Shown here: one piece after another, positions 35,579 to 43,602 of the stretch
How positions within the stretch are numbered: position 1 is the stretch's first letter
Layout of the letters: each line of letters starts with the position of its first letter
NCBI GenBank assembly: GCA_021298215.1
Contig: JAJTEE010000003.1
Location: 1 to 64,000, forward strand
Direction: 5' to 3'
Origin: Alphaproteobacteria bacterium
GTDB lineage: Bacteria > Pseudomonadota > Alphaproteobacteria > Paracaedibacterales > CAITNM01
Length of the DNA stretch: 64,000 nucleotides
Position numbers and translations under genes: made by a program
The notes under the pieces: generated by a model
The model's input: only the letters and a program-made list of their open reading frames with translations
Database searches by the model: none
What the model was told of the DNA's origin: nothing

Positions 35579-36593
35579 CACTTGATTCATCGTCTTCTTT
35601 TTGGGGACTCTTTCTAGTTTTCTTTGGATTAATGAGTTTTCCATTTGCGTCGAATTCAAGACTGTTTCTTCTGCCTCTGTTGTTATAATTTCTTTCTTTT
35701 AGTTTTTGTATTTTGTCTTCTACTATTGGTCGATTTGGCTTAGAAGCAGGTAAAGATATTATTGTTGTGCTGTTAGAAGTGGGTGTTTGTTCTATCTCGT
35801 TATTTCCAAAAGAACCCATCATAACATTTTGTTGATAAACTTTATCTGTAAGAGCTTCCATTAATGACAATAAAAAAACACTGTAAACGGGTTTGCCAGA
35901 AAAATTCTTTTTTTGGGAGACACGGGCTTTTATATATTCAGTAAGATTGGGATAAAGAGTATTTATCACATCTTCAAGTCGAAGTGTTGGGTGTAGATCA
36001 AGAGCAAAAGCTATTTCTTGCTGAAGTGATTGATTTAAGGAAACATCTTCTTCTGTTCCGTTTAGTCTGAACCATATGCAATAAAATTTTTTGCAAAAAG
36101 CTTGTATTATCCATTCTTGGTTTTTTGCACCGTGAGGGTCTGGTGTGAAAGTAGTCTTTGCAAAAATGGCCACAGCATCAGTTAAAATGCGACGATCAAA
36201 GAAGTGGTAAGGATCAAAAAGAAGAGGTCCAGAATGAGGTTTTTTTAAAGCGTACTTACTTAATATTGCATTTGCTAATGAAATTATTTCATTAATGATG
36301 GGTGGGGCCGAAAGTTCTGTAACGATTGTATCAATAACTTCCGATGAGGGAAGATCGTACAAAAGCGGTTTTGAATGACGCAAGATTAATTCATTAAATT
36401 GCGTCGGATTTAGAAAGTCATTTTTTTCCCAAAATGAAGCAGAGAAAAAGGTGAAAAATTCAACTTTAGGTGACCTTTGAGCAGAAACTATTTGCTGTTG
36501 AGGATTTTCATCATCGTCAATATCTAAAGCTGTTGCTGAATGTAAAAAACTGTAAATAACAAAAATGCATAAGACAAAAAAATTCCTCGACAT
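35511..36593 (-). CDS. exported protein of unknown function (paralogue A)
   Basis: The 360-residue product has a signal peptide (MSRNFFVLCIFVIYSFLHSATA), a helical domain (about 45-255) with HFFDRRILTDAVAIFAKTTF, TLYPNLTEYI and FLLSLMEALTDKVYQ, then a disordered tail. The tail holds a basic cluster NPKKTRKSPQK (KKTRK at 324-328) followed by an acidic-serine stretch DDESSDEE. It aligns with the upstream neighbour gene, so the two arose by duplication. The basic cluster resembles a nuclear localisation signal. Confidence 0.72.
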   Translation of the reverse strand: MSRNFFVLCIFVIYSFLHSATALDIDDDENPQQQIVSAQRSPKVEFFTFFSASFWEKNDFLNPTQFNELILRHSKPLLYDLPSSEVIDTIVTELSAPPIINEIISLANAILSKYALKKPHSGPLLFDPYHFFDRRILTDAVAIFAKTTFTPDPHGAKNQEWIIQAFCKKFYCIWFRLNGTEEDVSLNQSLQQEIAFALDLHPTLRLEDVINTLYPNLTEYIKARVSQKKNFSGKPVYSVFLLSLMEALTDKVYQQNVMMGSFGNNEIEQTPTSNSTTIISLPASKPNRPIVEDKIQKLKERNYNNRGRRNSLEFDANGKLINPKKTRKSPQKEDDESSDEEIDYSSFSFMPDFILPPSPF

Positions 36594-36663
36594 ATGCCAG
36601 ACATATTGGTTGATTATTCATAAATTGTAGAGATAGAAATGATGAATGAGCAAGGATTACTCT

Positions 36664-37752
36664 TTAATTATTGCTTGCTTGCAATTCTTCAAATTCTTCA
36701 AAATAGCTGCTAAACCTTGAATTTGAGGGTTGTGAAGAGGAAGCGCTAAGAGCATAGAGAGTTCGTGCAAGAATCCTGCTGTTACGTTTTGGATTTGGAG
36801 CTACTCTAGCAGATGTTAAAGAAGAGTTTTGCAAAGATGCTGGTTTTTTATTGAGTGGAAGGTTCACGGAAGCAGGTACTATTACTTGCATTTGAATAGG
36901 CTCATATGTTTTAGGTGCAAGCGCATGCATTAAAGAGAGCGTAAAATAGGTGATCATTAAATCCTTTCGCATATCAACAAAATTCTCGTTGAGCCACTTT
37001 GTTAAAGCGGGGTATGTTTGTTGAAATTCTTCATGGTAACTAGGTCCAAAGCCAACAATTTTTCCTATCTTGAGATGTAGAGTAATATTGAGTTCACTAT
37101 TGTTATTAGATTGATATAGATTCTTCCATATTTGAGAGAAAGCAGACATAAAAATTTGTTGCTTCGAATGATTGATTTTTTCAGGCCTATTTATAATTCC
37201 AAAAAACGATCGCAGAGTAGTTCGCAAAATTTCTCGATCATAAAGATAGATAGAATTGAAGGTGATGAAAGTTTGTTTAGGATAATTTAATGTTGGCAGA
37301 AGTTCATTTGCTAGTGCATTAATATTCTTTAGTGCAGCTTTATTGCTTGACTCAAAAAGCTCATCAAATTTTTGCTGTAGGATTTGATTATTTACTGAAG
37401 GAAAGGATGGTCTTCTTTCCATCATTGATTCGTAAGCGTAAGGATCAGCAATAGCCCTTAGCGGTGTGGTGAAGGATGAGTTTGAATTAAGAAAAATCCC
37501 TAATTTTTTGAGCGTTTCTGGATTGATGAAATATATGTCTGCTCTTCTTCCCATTTCGTAAGTATTTATGAAAATAAGAAAACCTTGTTGACTTCCCATG
37601 GAGTTAGCAAGCTTAGTCATGGTGGTGTGCGTTTTAAGATGCTTGATTTCTTCATCGTCATAATGCGTATCGGTACAGGATAAAGTTATATTTAGATAAA
37701 AAAGCATAAAGAAAAGTAATTGAAACATGCAGAAAACAAAAATTTTAATCAA
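36664..37752 (-). CDS. exported protein of unknown function (paralogue B)
   Basis: The 362-residue product has a signal peptide with a following Cys (ITLSC at 22-26), then a helical domain with the same landmarks as its neighbour: IYLYDREILRTTLRSFFG, TYPALTKWLNENF and TYFTLSLMHALAPKTYEP. The tail (about 305-362) contains NPKRNSRILAR and Ser-rich stretches. It lies 70 bp upstream of its paralogue on the same strand. No family recognised; a lipoprotein is possible, but the lipobox is weak. Confidence 0.72.
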   Translation of the reverse strand: MIKIFVFCMFQLLFFMLFYLNITLSCTDTHYDDEEIKHLKTHTTMTKLANSMGSQQGFLIFINTYEMGRRADIYFINPETLKKLGIFLNSNSSFTTPLRAIADPYAYESMMERRPSFPSVNNQILQQKFDELFESSNKAALKNINALANELLPTLNYPKQTFITFNSIYLYDREILRTTLRSFFGIINRPEKINHSKQQIFMSAFSQIWKNLYQSNNNSELNITLHLKIGKIVGFGPSYHEEFQQTYPALTKWLNENFVDMRKDLMITYFTLSLMHALAPKTYEPIQMQVIVPASVNLPLNKKPASLQNSSLTSARVAPNPKRNSRILARTLYALSASSSQPSNSRFSSYFEEFEELQASNN

Positions 37753-37869
37753 AATTCATCGCTGCAGTTTAAACGCTGATAAGGGAAAATGAAATACTAT
37801 TTTTGGCTCACTTGCTTTTTAAAAAAAAGGTGAGCTAGCATTAAAAAGTAGCTTGAAAAAGGATGACCT

Positions 37870-38166
37870 ATGCTTAACGTAGTTGCGGCGATTTTTGTGG
37901 TTTTTGGATTGATTGGGTTATTTGCATTGATACTTCGTTATTTTCAGCAGTCCGGACGATTTTCTTTTCCTCTTTTAAATGCTAAGCAGCAAGGTGTTAT
38001 CGTAGAACCTCCAATCATTCTTGATAGCAAGCGTCGTATTGTGAATATTACGCACCGCGGGCAGCGGTATGTTTTAATGCTTGGTCCTAATAATGATGTA
38101 TTGTTAGAAACGTCCTCGGCAGCTCGTTCAATTGAAGTAGCGGAGTTTGATAGAAAGAATGTCTAA
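37870..38166 (+). CDS. fliO: flagellar biosynthesis protein FliO
   Basis: The 98-residue protein has one N-terminal membrane segment (about 5-26), and the cytosolic FliO-type domain with ILDSKRRIVNITHRGQRYVLMLGPNNDVLLE. FliO helps assemble the FliP ring of the flagellar export gate. It overlaps the fliP start by 8 bp, and this adjacency supports the call. Confidence 0.82.
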   Translation: MLNVVAAIFVVFGLIGLFALILRYFQQSGRFSFPLLNAKQQGVIVEPPIILDSKRRIVNITHRGQRYVLMLGPNNDVLLETSSAARSIEVAEFDRKNV

Positions 38167-38932
38167 TTTTTTAAAGAACTTTCAAGTGAGACGTTTGCAT
38201 GTTAATAATGCATGCTGTATTGCGGCATTGCTGCTTATTTTTATGCAATCGCCTCTTAGTGCGGATAGCTTTACTCTTAACTTAGGCGATACAAGCGGTA
38301 GTTTGATTGGGCGCATGATTCAACTGAGCGCGTTGATGGCGCTTTTAACTATAGCACCTTCAATTATTATTGTGGTGACCTCCTTCACGCGTATTGTTGT
38401 TGTGTTTTCTTTTTTGCGAAATGCGCTTGGTACACAGCAATCACCGCCAAATATGATTTTAATAAGCTTAGCCATATTTTTAACACTATTTATTATGGGG
38501 CCGGTCTTTAATAAGGCATATCAAGAAGGCGTATCGCCTTTAATGGACAACAAAATTTCCTATGAAACGGCCTATGAAAAAATTTGTGATCCGTTGCATA
38601 TTTTTATGCGCAAAAATGTGCGTGAAAAGGACCTTGAACTGTTCATGTTTTTAAGTAAGGAAAAGGAAGTTAAATCGGCAAAAGATGTGCCAATGCGTAT
38701 TCTTGTGCCAGCATTCGTGATTAGTGAGTTGCGACGTGGCTTTGAAATTGGCTTCTTAATTTATTTACCATTCGTGGTTATTGATATGGTGATTGCCAGT
38801 ATTCTCATGAGTATGGGGATGATGATGTTGCCACCGATGTTGATTTCGATGCCGTTTAAGATTGTCTTTTTTGTATTGATTGACGGCTGGAATATGCTAT
38901 GCGGCAGCTTGGTTAATAGTTTCAGTATGTGA
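38159..38932 (+). CDS. fliP: flagellar export gate protein FliP
   Basis: I start at ATG 38159, inside the end of fliO; the upstream TTG gives a similar result. The 257-residue protein has a signal peptide (CCIAALLLIFMQSPLSAD), then the FliP core FTRIVVVFSFLRNALGTQQSPPNM (about residues 78-101), FLTLFIMGPVF, and the C-terminal membrane pair FVISELRRGFEIGFLIYLPF then MMMLPPMLISMPFKI. It forms the gate with FliQ and FliR. Confidence 0.97.
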   Translation: MSNFLKNFQVRRLHVNNACCIAALLLIFMQSPLSADSFTLNLGDTSGSLIGRMIQLSALMALLTIAPSIIIVVTSFTRIVVVFSFLRNALGTQQSPPNMILISLAIFLTLFIMGPVFNKAYQEGVSPLMDNKISYETAYEKICDPLHIFMRKNVREKDLELFMFLSKEKEVKSAKDVPMRILVPAFVISELRRGFEIGFLIYLPFVVIDMVIASILMSMGMMMLPPMLISMPFKIVFFVLIDGWNMLCGSLVNSFSM

Positions 38933-39077
38933 TTTTTTGTAACATTTTGGGGAATATTTTTTCATCTCTTGATTGGTATCAATATCGATAAATTCTAGCT
39001 TTATTGATTCAAAAAAATGCTTGATGTTGATTTTATGTTAATATTTGTATAGAGATATTATTGAAAAGGGGTTAGCA

Positions 39078-39398
39078 ATGAAAATATTTAAAATAACTTT
39101 AATTGTAATGATTACACTTAGTGTTGTTTTTGCTTCTGAAAATGACGAAATTGCAGAACAATTTGCTGAGGGGATGAAGCAAGCTGTGGTTACAAGATTT
39201 CACGATCGAAATCCTCCTACAAATGATCCAGAAGCAGACCAAAAAAAGTTTCGCGAAGAATTAGCACTGTTGATGCTTGCACTGAACGTACTGAAGATTG
39301 GTGAGATAAATGGTCATAATTTATGGGATAGTATTCCTCCTGCCGAGTTGACAAACTCGGTGCTTACTATGATGGATACATTGCGTAATAAAAGATGA
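39078..39398 (+). CDS. small exported protein, unknown
   Basis: I take ATG 39078, which has AGGGG upstream, giving 106 residues; an in-frame ATG at 39045 would add 11 residues before the signal. The signal peptide is MKIFKITLIVMITLSVVFA. The mature part is an acidic, helical stretch (EIAEQFAEGMKQAVVTRFHD, then EELALLMLALNVLKIGEI). No family recognised. A bidirectional hairpin follows. Confidence 0.6.
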   Translation: MKIFKITLIVMITLSVVFASENDEIAEQFAEGMKQAVVTRFHDRNPPTNDPEADQKKFREELALLMLALNVLKIGEINGHNLWDSIPPAELTNSVLTMMDTLRNKR

Positions 39399-39443
39399 GA
39401 TTTTCGAACAATAACAAGTAATCTAAAAATAATCGCTAAATTT

Positions 39444-39473
39444 TGTCTTAAGGTAATGTTTTTCCTTAAGACA
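39444..39473. terminator. bidirectional hairpin between convergent genes
   Basis: TGTCTTAAGG (39444-39453) and CCTTAAGACA (39464-39473) pair perfectly over a 10-nt loop containing a T run. It lies between the small exported protein gene and chaB, which converge, so it probably terminates both. Confidence 0.6.
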
Positions 39474-39505
39474 TTTAGTTTTTTACCTCCCTGCGTCCAT
39501 TCAAA

Positions 39506-39736
39506 TCAGGATTTCTCTACCCATTGATCTTCTTTTTTTGTGTACTTTTTCTTAACTGCTGCCCAAGCAACTTTATGAGCAACCTGTTCCCTTGTTTCTG
39601 AAGAATTTCTTCGTTCTTTTGGGCTTTTATATTCATCCCAAGCAGAATTAAATGCTGAACGATAAATATCCTGAGCATGGTCAGGAAGATGCTTTGTGAC
39701 AGATTCTGGTAAATCAGAATTATTTGCATAAGGCAT
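39506..39736 (-). CDS. chaB: ChaB family protein
   Basis: The 76-residue protein matches ChaB: MPYANNSDLPESVTKHLPDHAQDIYRSAFNSAWDEY, then VAHKVAWAAVKKKYTK. Start at the ATG 39736, because GGAGG is 6 bases upstream; the ATG four codons earlier has none. ChaB is a small soluble protein of uncertain role, often linked to stress-type gene clusters. A 42-residue small gene precedes it on the same strand. Confidence 0.92.
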   Translation of the reverse strand: MPYANNSDLPESVTKHLPDHAQDIYRSAFNSAWDEYKSPKERRNSSETREQVAHKVAWAAVKKKYTKKEDQWVEKS

Positions 39737-39798
39737 AAAGACCTCCATCTAATTGAGGCTGCAATTAAGTAGTTATTTAGATTTCCTAGCTTTATAGG

Positions 39799-39927
39799 TT
39801 ACCAGCAACAGCAGCCGCTTAGCAACAGCAATACTGCCCCTAATCCAATTCTTATTATTCCATAGCTCTTTGAAGCGGGGGTTACATACTCCATAGCATG
39901 TTTTCTCTCAGAATGATGAATCACCAT
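39799..39927 (-). CDS. 42-residue small membrane protein with strong RBS
   Basis: A 42-codon ORF on the minus strand starts at 39927 with AAGGAGG 5-7 bases upstream. The product ends in a hydrophobic helix (GIIRIGLGAVLLLLS) followed by GCCCW, a run of three Cys then Trp and stop. The N-terminal half (MVIHHSERKHAMEYVTPAS) is soluble. It lies directly upstream of chaB on the same strand. The RBS and hydrophobic end make a real small membrane protein likely. Confidence 0.6.
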   Translation of the reverse strand: MVIHHSERKHAMEYVTPASKSYGIIRIGLGAVLLLLSGCCCW

Positions 39928-40041
39928 GATTTGCCTCCTTAAAAACATATTTCACCAACCTAATAGGCCTTTATAAGAAAAATTAATAGGTGAAAAAAAA
40001 TGTTTTTTTAACGTTAAATGTATGTTAGAAGCATGGTCATT

Positions 40042-40761
40042 TTATATCGACGCTTCCCATAGAATAAGCCCCGACCACATCATTACCAATTCCGGGAATG
40101 GAGATGATTCATCAAGCCAATTATGAGCAAATTCTGGTAAAGGAGAGATACGAGTGTCTTTTGTGAAATGGCTGTCGCTGCAATCGATAGCATCTATTTC
40201 TTTTAAAAAACTATGCGGTTTTATAATGGTGCATAAATCTCCTTTATACGCGCCATAACGCGTGAAGAGTGCTCCTGTATGTCCAAGTTGTGCATCAGTT
40301 TGTATATTCACAAAATCGGTTTGTGGATTTAGAATTTTACGTTCAATAGATGCGTTTAATACACGATCAAATTCAGTAGCAATCTCATTCGCATGTTCTA
40401 AGGAGGTCGGATATATGGTTATAAATTTTCCTGATTGTTGAGGCTGAAAGCTTAAATGTCTTAGTCCAGCATACGTGGTGTATTTAAAATGAGCATTATG
40501 AGATTCTAAAACAGGTAATGCTAAATCAAAGATTGTATCCATGCTTTCCAAAGTTGCCGAAAGATGCAATTTCCAGCCTTGAAATATGGGTGTAGAACCT
40601 ACAAGTACAAATGTTTTTTTGCCATTTTTAGGAAAATTGGCAGCTCGTGCATCAGCGTAACTATCATAAATAATGTCGATATTTTCAGCAGCGCCTGATA
40701 CATAAGGACTTTTTATAAAAATGAAAAATACGACAATAATAAGTACTATTTTTTGAATCAC
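40042..40761 (-). CDS. exported protein with LanKC (RamC-type) N-terminal lyase-like domain
   Basis: The 239-residue product has a signal peptide (residues 1-24). The rest resembles the N-terminal lyase-like domain of class III/IV lanthionine synthetases: GWKLHLSATLES (62-73, with K64 and H66), HFKYTTYAGLRHLSF (91-105, K93), SGKFITIYPTSLEHA (110-124, K112) and LFTRYGAY (165-172, R168, Y169). This is the pattern of the KxH phospho-Ser/Thr lyase site also seen in OspF/SpvC-type effectors. The kinase and cyclase domains are absent. It stands alone on this strand. It may be a phospho-amino acid lyase acting outside the cell, but that is inference from a remembered motif. Confidence 0.6.
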   Translation of the reverse strand: MIQKIVLIIVVFFIFIKSPYVSGAAENIDIIYDSYADARAANFPKNGKKTFVLVGSTPIFQGWKLHLSATLESMDTIFDLALPVLESHNAHFKYTTYAGLRHLSFQPQQSGKFITIYPTSLEHANEIATEFDRVLNASIERKILNPQTDFVNIQTDAQLGHTGALFTRYGAYKGDLCTIIKPHSFLKEIDAIDCSDSHFTKDTRISPLPEFAHNWLDESSPFPELVMMWSGLILWEASI

Positions 40762-40857
40762 CTTTTCCCTCTTTTTTATTTTTCTTCATCATACGGGAGT
40801 ATTTCTATACAACTCGTTAATTAAAGAAAAATTACAGATTAAAGAGGTTAAGGATTG

Positions 40858-41646
40858 TTAGGAAAGGGGCACAAATCGAACCGCAAGGACAGAATGCTGG
40901 GTTATTTCTCCTTGTTTATTTTTACGCACAACTGTAAGCCGTTGATCGTGATTAGGTTTGCCTAAAGGAATAATCATAATTCCATCGTTAGCAAGCTGTT
41001 CTAATAATGCTGATGGTATAGTTTCTGAGGCAGCGGTGACAATAATTTTATTGTAAGGAGCATGCTCTCTCCATCCTTGAGCACCATCTCTTTTTGCGAC
41101 ATGAACATTTCCATAGCCAAATTGAATAAGCCTTTGTTGAGCGGTTTGTGCAAGAACAGTACTAGTTTCAACGCTATGCACCTCATCAGCTAATTGGCTG
41201 AGAATTGCCGCTTGGTACCCAGATCCTGTGCCTATTTCAAGCACCTTATCAAAAGAATGAACATCTAAAAGTTCCGTCATTATCGCTACAATAAAAGGTT
41301 GAGATATGGTTTGCCCTTCTTCAATAGGAAGGGCTGTGTTGTCATACGCTAGATACTCATCGCCTGGTCGTACGAATAAATGACGAGGTACTAGATTCAG
41401 CGCTCTTAAGACTTTAGAAGAAATGCAGCTTATTCCTGTTTGTTTAGCTGTCTTTTCTACTTGCTTGTCTATTTCTTTTAGTAATCGTTTGTGCGCTTCT
41501 TGGTAGCGTTTAAGGGATAAGTTCATAACCATACCTCCTGCTTGTATGTTTGCGACTCTTTCAGATAAGCAAAGTACGTAACACCCCTGAGTATTTGCAA
41601 GAAGGCTTAATTTTAGGAGGTATACCAGGATAAGTAGCGTGTGCAT
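40858..41646 (-). CDS. pcm: protein-L-isoaspartate O-methyltransferase with N-terminal signal extension
   Basis: The core is Pcm: VPRHLFVRPGDEYLAYDNTALPIEEGQTISQPFIVAIMTELL, then motif I VLEIGTGSGYQAAILSQLA, and the C-terminal IMIIPLG. The longest form (262 residues) begins MHTLLILVYLLKLSLLANTQG, a signal-like stretch. Both starts have strong Shine-Dalgarno: AAGGAGG for ATG 41646, and AGGAGG for the internal in-frame ATG 41526 (MNLSLKRYQE), which gives a normal cytosolic enzyme of 222 residues. It methylates isoaspartyl residues to repair proteins. Confidence 0.9.
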   Translation of the reverse strand: MHTLLILVYLLKLSLLANTQGCYVLCLSERVANIQAGGMVMNLSLKRYQEAHKRLLKEIDKQVEKTAKQTGISCISSKVLRALNLVPRHLFVRPGDEYLAYDNTALPIEEGQTISQPFIVAIMTELLDVHSFDKVLEIGTGSGYQAAILSQLADEVHSVETSTVLAQTAQQRLIQFGYGNVHVAKRDGAQGWREHAPYNKIIVTAASETIPSALLEQLANDGIMIIPLGKPNHDQRLTVVRKNKQGEITQHSVLAVRFVPLS

Positions 41647-41749
41647 ATAGGCCTCCTTTTTAGAACTTCAAAGGCATAGTTGAGGTTGGTATAGGCTTGG
41701 TTTAAAGCATTGTCAACCCGCCTTAAGAATGTGACGTGAGAGAGGTTTT

Positions 41750-41845
41750 ATGCATAAAGAACTCAGTTATAAAAGTTTTTTACTCCACCTATTTTGCCAA
41801 AATAAAACAGATATAGTAGATTTGCTCCAGGGTATTCAGGCATAA
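41750..41845 (+). CDS. possible 31-residue leader ORF upstream of lgt
   Basis: ATG 41750 with AGAGG upstream gives 31 codons (MHKELSYKSFLLHLFC and on) ending 6 bp before the lgt start. It may be a leader or a chance ORF; no family recognised. Confidence 0.25.
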   Translation: MHKELSYKSFLLHLFCQNKTDIVDLLQGIQA

Positions 41846-41851
41846 GCATTA

Positions 41852-42670
41852 ATGATCTCTTTTCCTTCTATTGATCCGGTGGCGCTAGCCTTCGGGCCTT
41901 TGAAAATTCATTGGTATGGCATTGCTTATGTGGCAGGTATTATTTTAGCCTGTCATTGGGCACATGGATTAATACGTCGTTTTCAATTTTCTATTTCTCA
42001 TAAATTATTTGATGATCTTCTGCCTTATATCGTTATCGGCATCGTTGTGGGCGGACGTCTTGGCCACACCATGTTGTATGAGCCTGCTTATTATTTGAGT
42101 GATCCTTTAGAGATTTTTAAAGTATGGAAAGGCGGCATGTCTTTTCACGGTGGGTTAATTGGTGTGGTGCTGATGGCATTAATTTACACAAAAAAACACC
42201 GATTAGATTTTTATGAGTTGGGTGACCTCATGGCGCTGATTTCTCCTATCGGGTTATTTTTTGGACGTTTAGCTAACTTTGTGAATGCGGAATTGTGCGG
42301 CATAGAGACATCGATGCCATGGGGTGTAATATTTCCCCATCAAGTTATTGCGCACCATCCAACGCAAATTTACGAGGCGCTACTAGAAGGCTTAGCGTTG
42401 TTTTTAATTCTCAATGGCATGTATAGAAATTCATCCAAATTACGATCTTTTAAAGGTCTGACAGGGTGTTTATTTTTATTTTTATATGCACTCTTTCGCT
42501 TATGTGTTGAAGCGTTTAAAGTACAAGAAGTGGTCATGCAACTTGGCACATGCAAACTAGGAGTTGGTGTTATACTATGTACGCTCATGCTTTCGCTAAG
42601 CATTCTGTTGATAATGGTGCGCCTTCGTGCATTCAAGACTATATCCGCAAAAACGGCCCCGTTACGGTAG
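41852..42670 (+). CDS. lgt: prolipoprotein diacylglyceryl transferase
   Basis: Lgt attaches diacylglycerol to the Cys of prolipoproteins. The 272-residue membrane protein has seven segments, LKIHWYGIAYVAGI, MSFHGGLIGVV with the catalytic-site histidine, FGRLANFVNAELCG with the conserved arginine/asparagine (the Lgt signature), and HPTQIYEALLEG. It overlaps midA by about 94 bp in another frame. Confidence 0.96.
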   Translation: MISFPSIDPVALAFGPLKIHWYGIAYVAGIILACHWAHGLIRRFQFSISHKLFDDLLPYIVIGIVVGGRLGHTMLYEPAYYLSDPLEIFKVWKGGMSFHGGLIGVVLMALIYTKKHRLDFYELGDLMALISPIGLFFGRLANFVNAELCGIETSMPWGVIFPHQVIAHHPTQIYEALLEGLALFLILNGMYRNSSKLRSFKGLTGCLFLFLYALFRLCVEAFKVQEVVMQLGTCKLGVGVILCTLMLSLSILLIMVRLRAFKTISAKTAPLR

Positions 42671-43602
42671 AGGAAGCACAAAAGCTTGCTCTGTATCATC
42701 CCGAATTTGGCTATTATGTCCACAACAGTGTCATTGGAGCGCAAGGGGATTTTATAACGGCTCCGGAAATCTCTCAGCTTTTTGGCGAAATGCTTGCTTT
42801 TTGGTGTATTGCACAATGGCAAGAAGCTGGGATGCCACCTTCGTTACACCTTATAGAACTTGGCCCTGGGCGAGGGACGTTGCTTCAAGATATTTTACGT
42901 ATCGGTGCGGGCCAGCAAGGTTTTTTAGATAGTTTAACAGTAAGCTGTGTTGAGGTTTGTTCGTATTTACGCGAACATCAACAGCAAGCATTAGGGGAAT
43001 ATCCTTTTATTTTTTGGTATTCAAGCTTAGAAGACGTGCCTCACGGTGCCGATTTTACTATTGTTATTGCCAACGAATTTTTTGACACGTTGCCGGTGCG
43101 TCAATTTATTGGCCATGAAGAGCGGATGGTTCGTTATAGTGAACAAGAAAATACGCTGATTTTTTCACCACCAGGTAATCCAAAAACAATTAAAGAAGCA
43201 TGTCCAATTGGTGAAGAAATTATGCACCAAATCATGCATCATTTATCTCCTGGGGTGGGACTTATTATTGATTACGGAGATGACACTCCGCCTGAATCTC
43301 GGTTTGGTGATACGCTGCAAGCGTTGTTTCAGCATAAGCCGGTTGATGTGCTGCAAAGTTTAAGTTTTGCGGATGTGTCGCATCAGGTGGATTTTCATAA
43401 ATTATGCAGCGTTGCTACGAATTTTCGTTTTCAACCCCAAGGAAATTTCTTGCTAAGACTTGGCATTGAACAACGACTGGAAAAGCTTATTAATATCGCT
43501 TCTCCTGAGCAACGATTTGGCTTAACAACAGGAGCTACAAGACTGGTTGCTCCAACAGAAATGGGGCAACGTTTTAAAGTATTAGAGGTATTTCAATGGT
43601 AG
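42577..43602 (+). CDS. MidA/NDUFAF7-type SAM-dependent methyltransferase
   Basis: The 341-residue protein belongs to PF02636 (MidA, NDUFAF7), with the family start SCIQDYIRKNGPVTVEEAQKLALYHPEFGYY, ITAPEISQLFGEMLA, and motif I HLIELGPGRGTLLQDILR. NDUFAF7 in mitochondria dimethylates an arginine of complex I; the bacterial target is not established. Residues before the family start come from the part overlapping lgt, so the ATG 42577 is uncertain. It ends with a 7-bp overlap into pgeF. Confidence 0.85.
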   Translation: MYAHAFAKHSVDNGAPSCIQDYIRKNGPVTVEEAQKLALYHPEFGYYVHNSVIGAQGDFITAPEISQLFGEMLAFWCIAQWQEAGMPPSLHLIELGPGRGTLLQDILRIGAGQQGFLDSLTVSCVEVCSYLREHQQQALGEYPFIFWYSSLEDVPHGADFTIVIANEFFDTLPVRQFIGHEERMVRYSEQENTLIFSPPGNPKTIKEACPIGEEIMHQIMHHLSPGVGLIIDYGDDTPPESRFGDTLQALFQHKPVDVLQSLSFADVSHQVDFHKLCSVATNFRFQPQGNFLLRLGIEQRLEKLINIASPEQRFGLTTGATRLVAPTEMGQRFKVLEVFQW

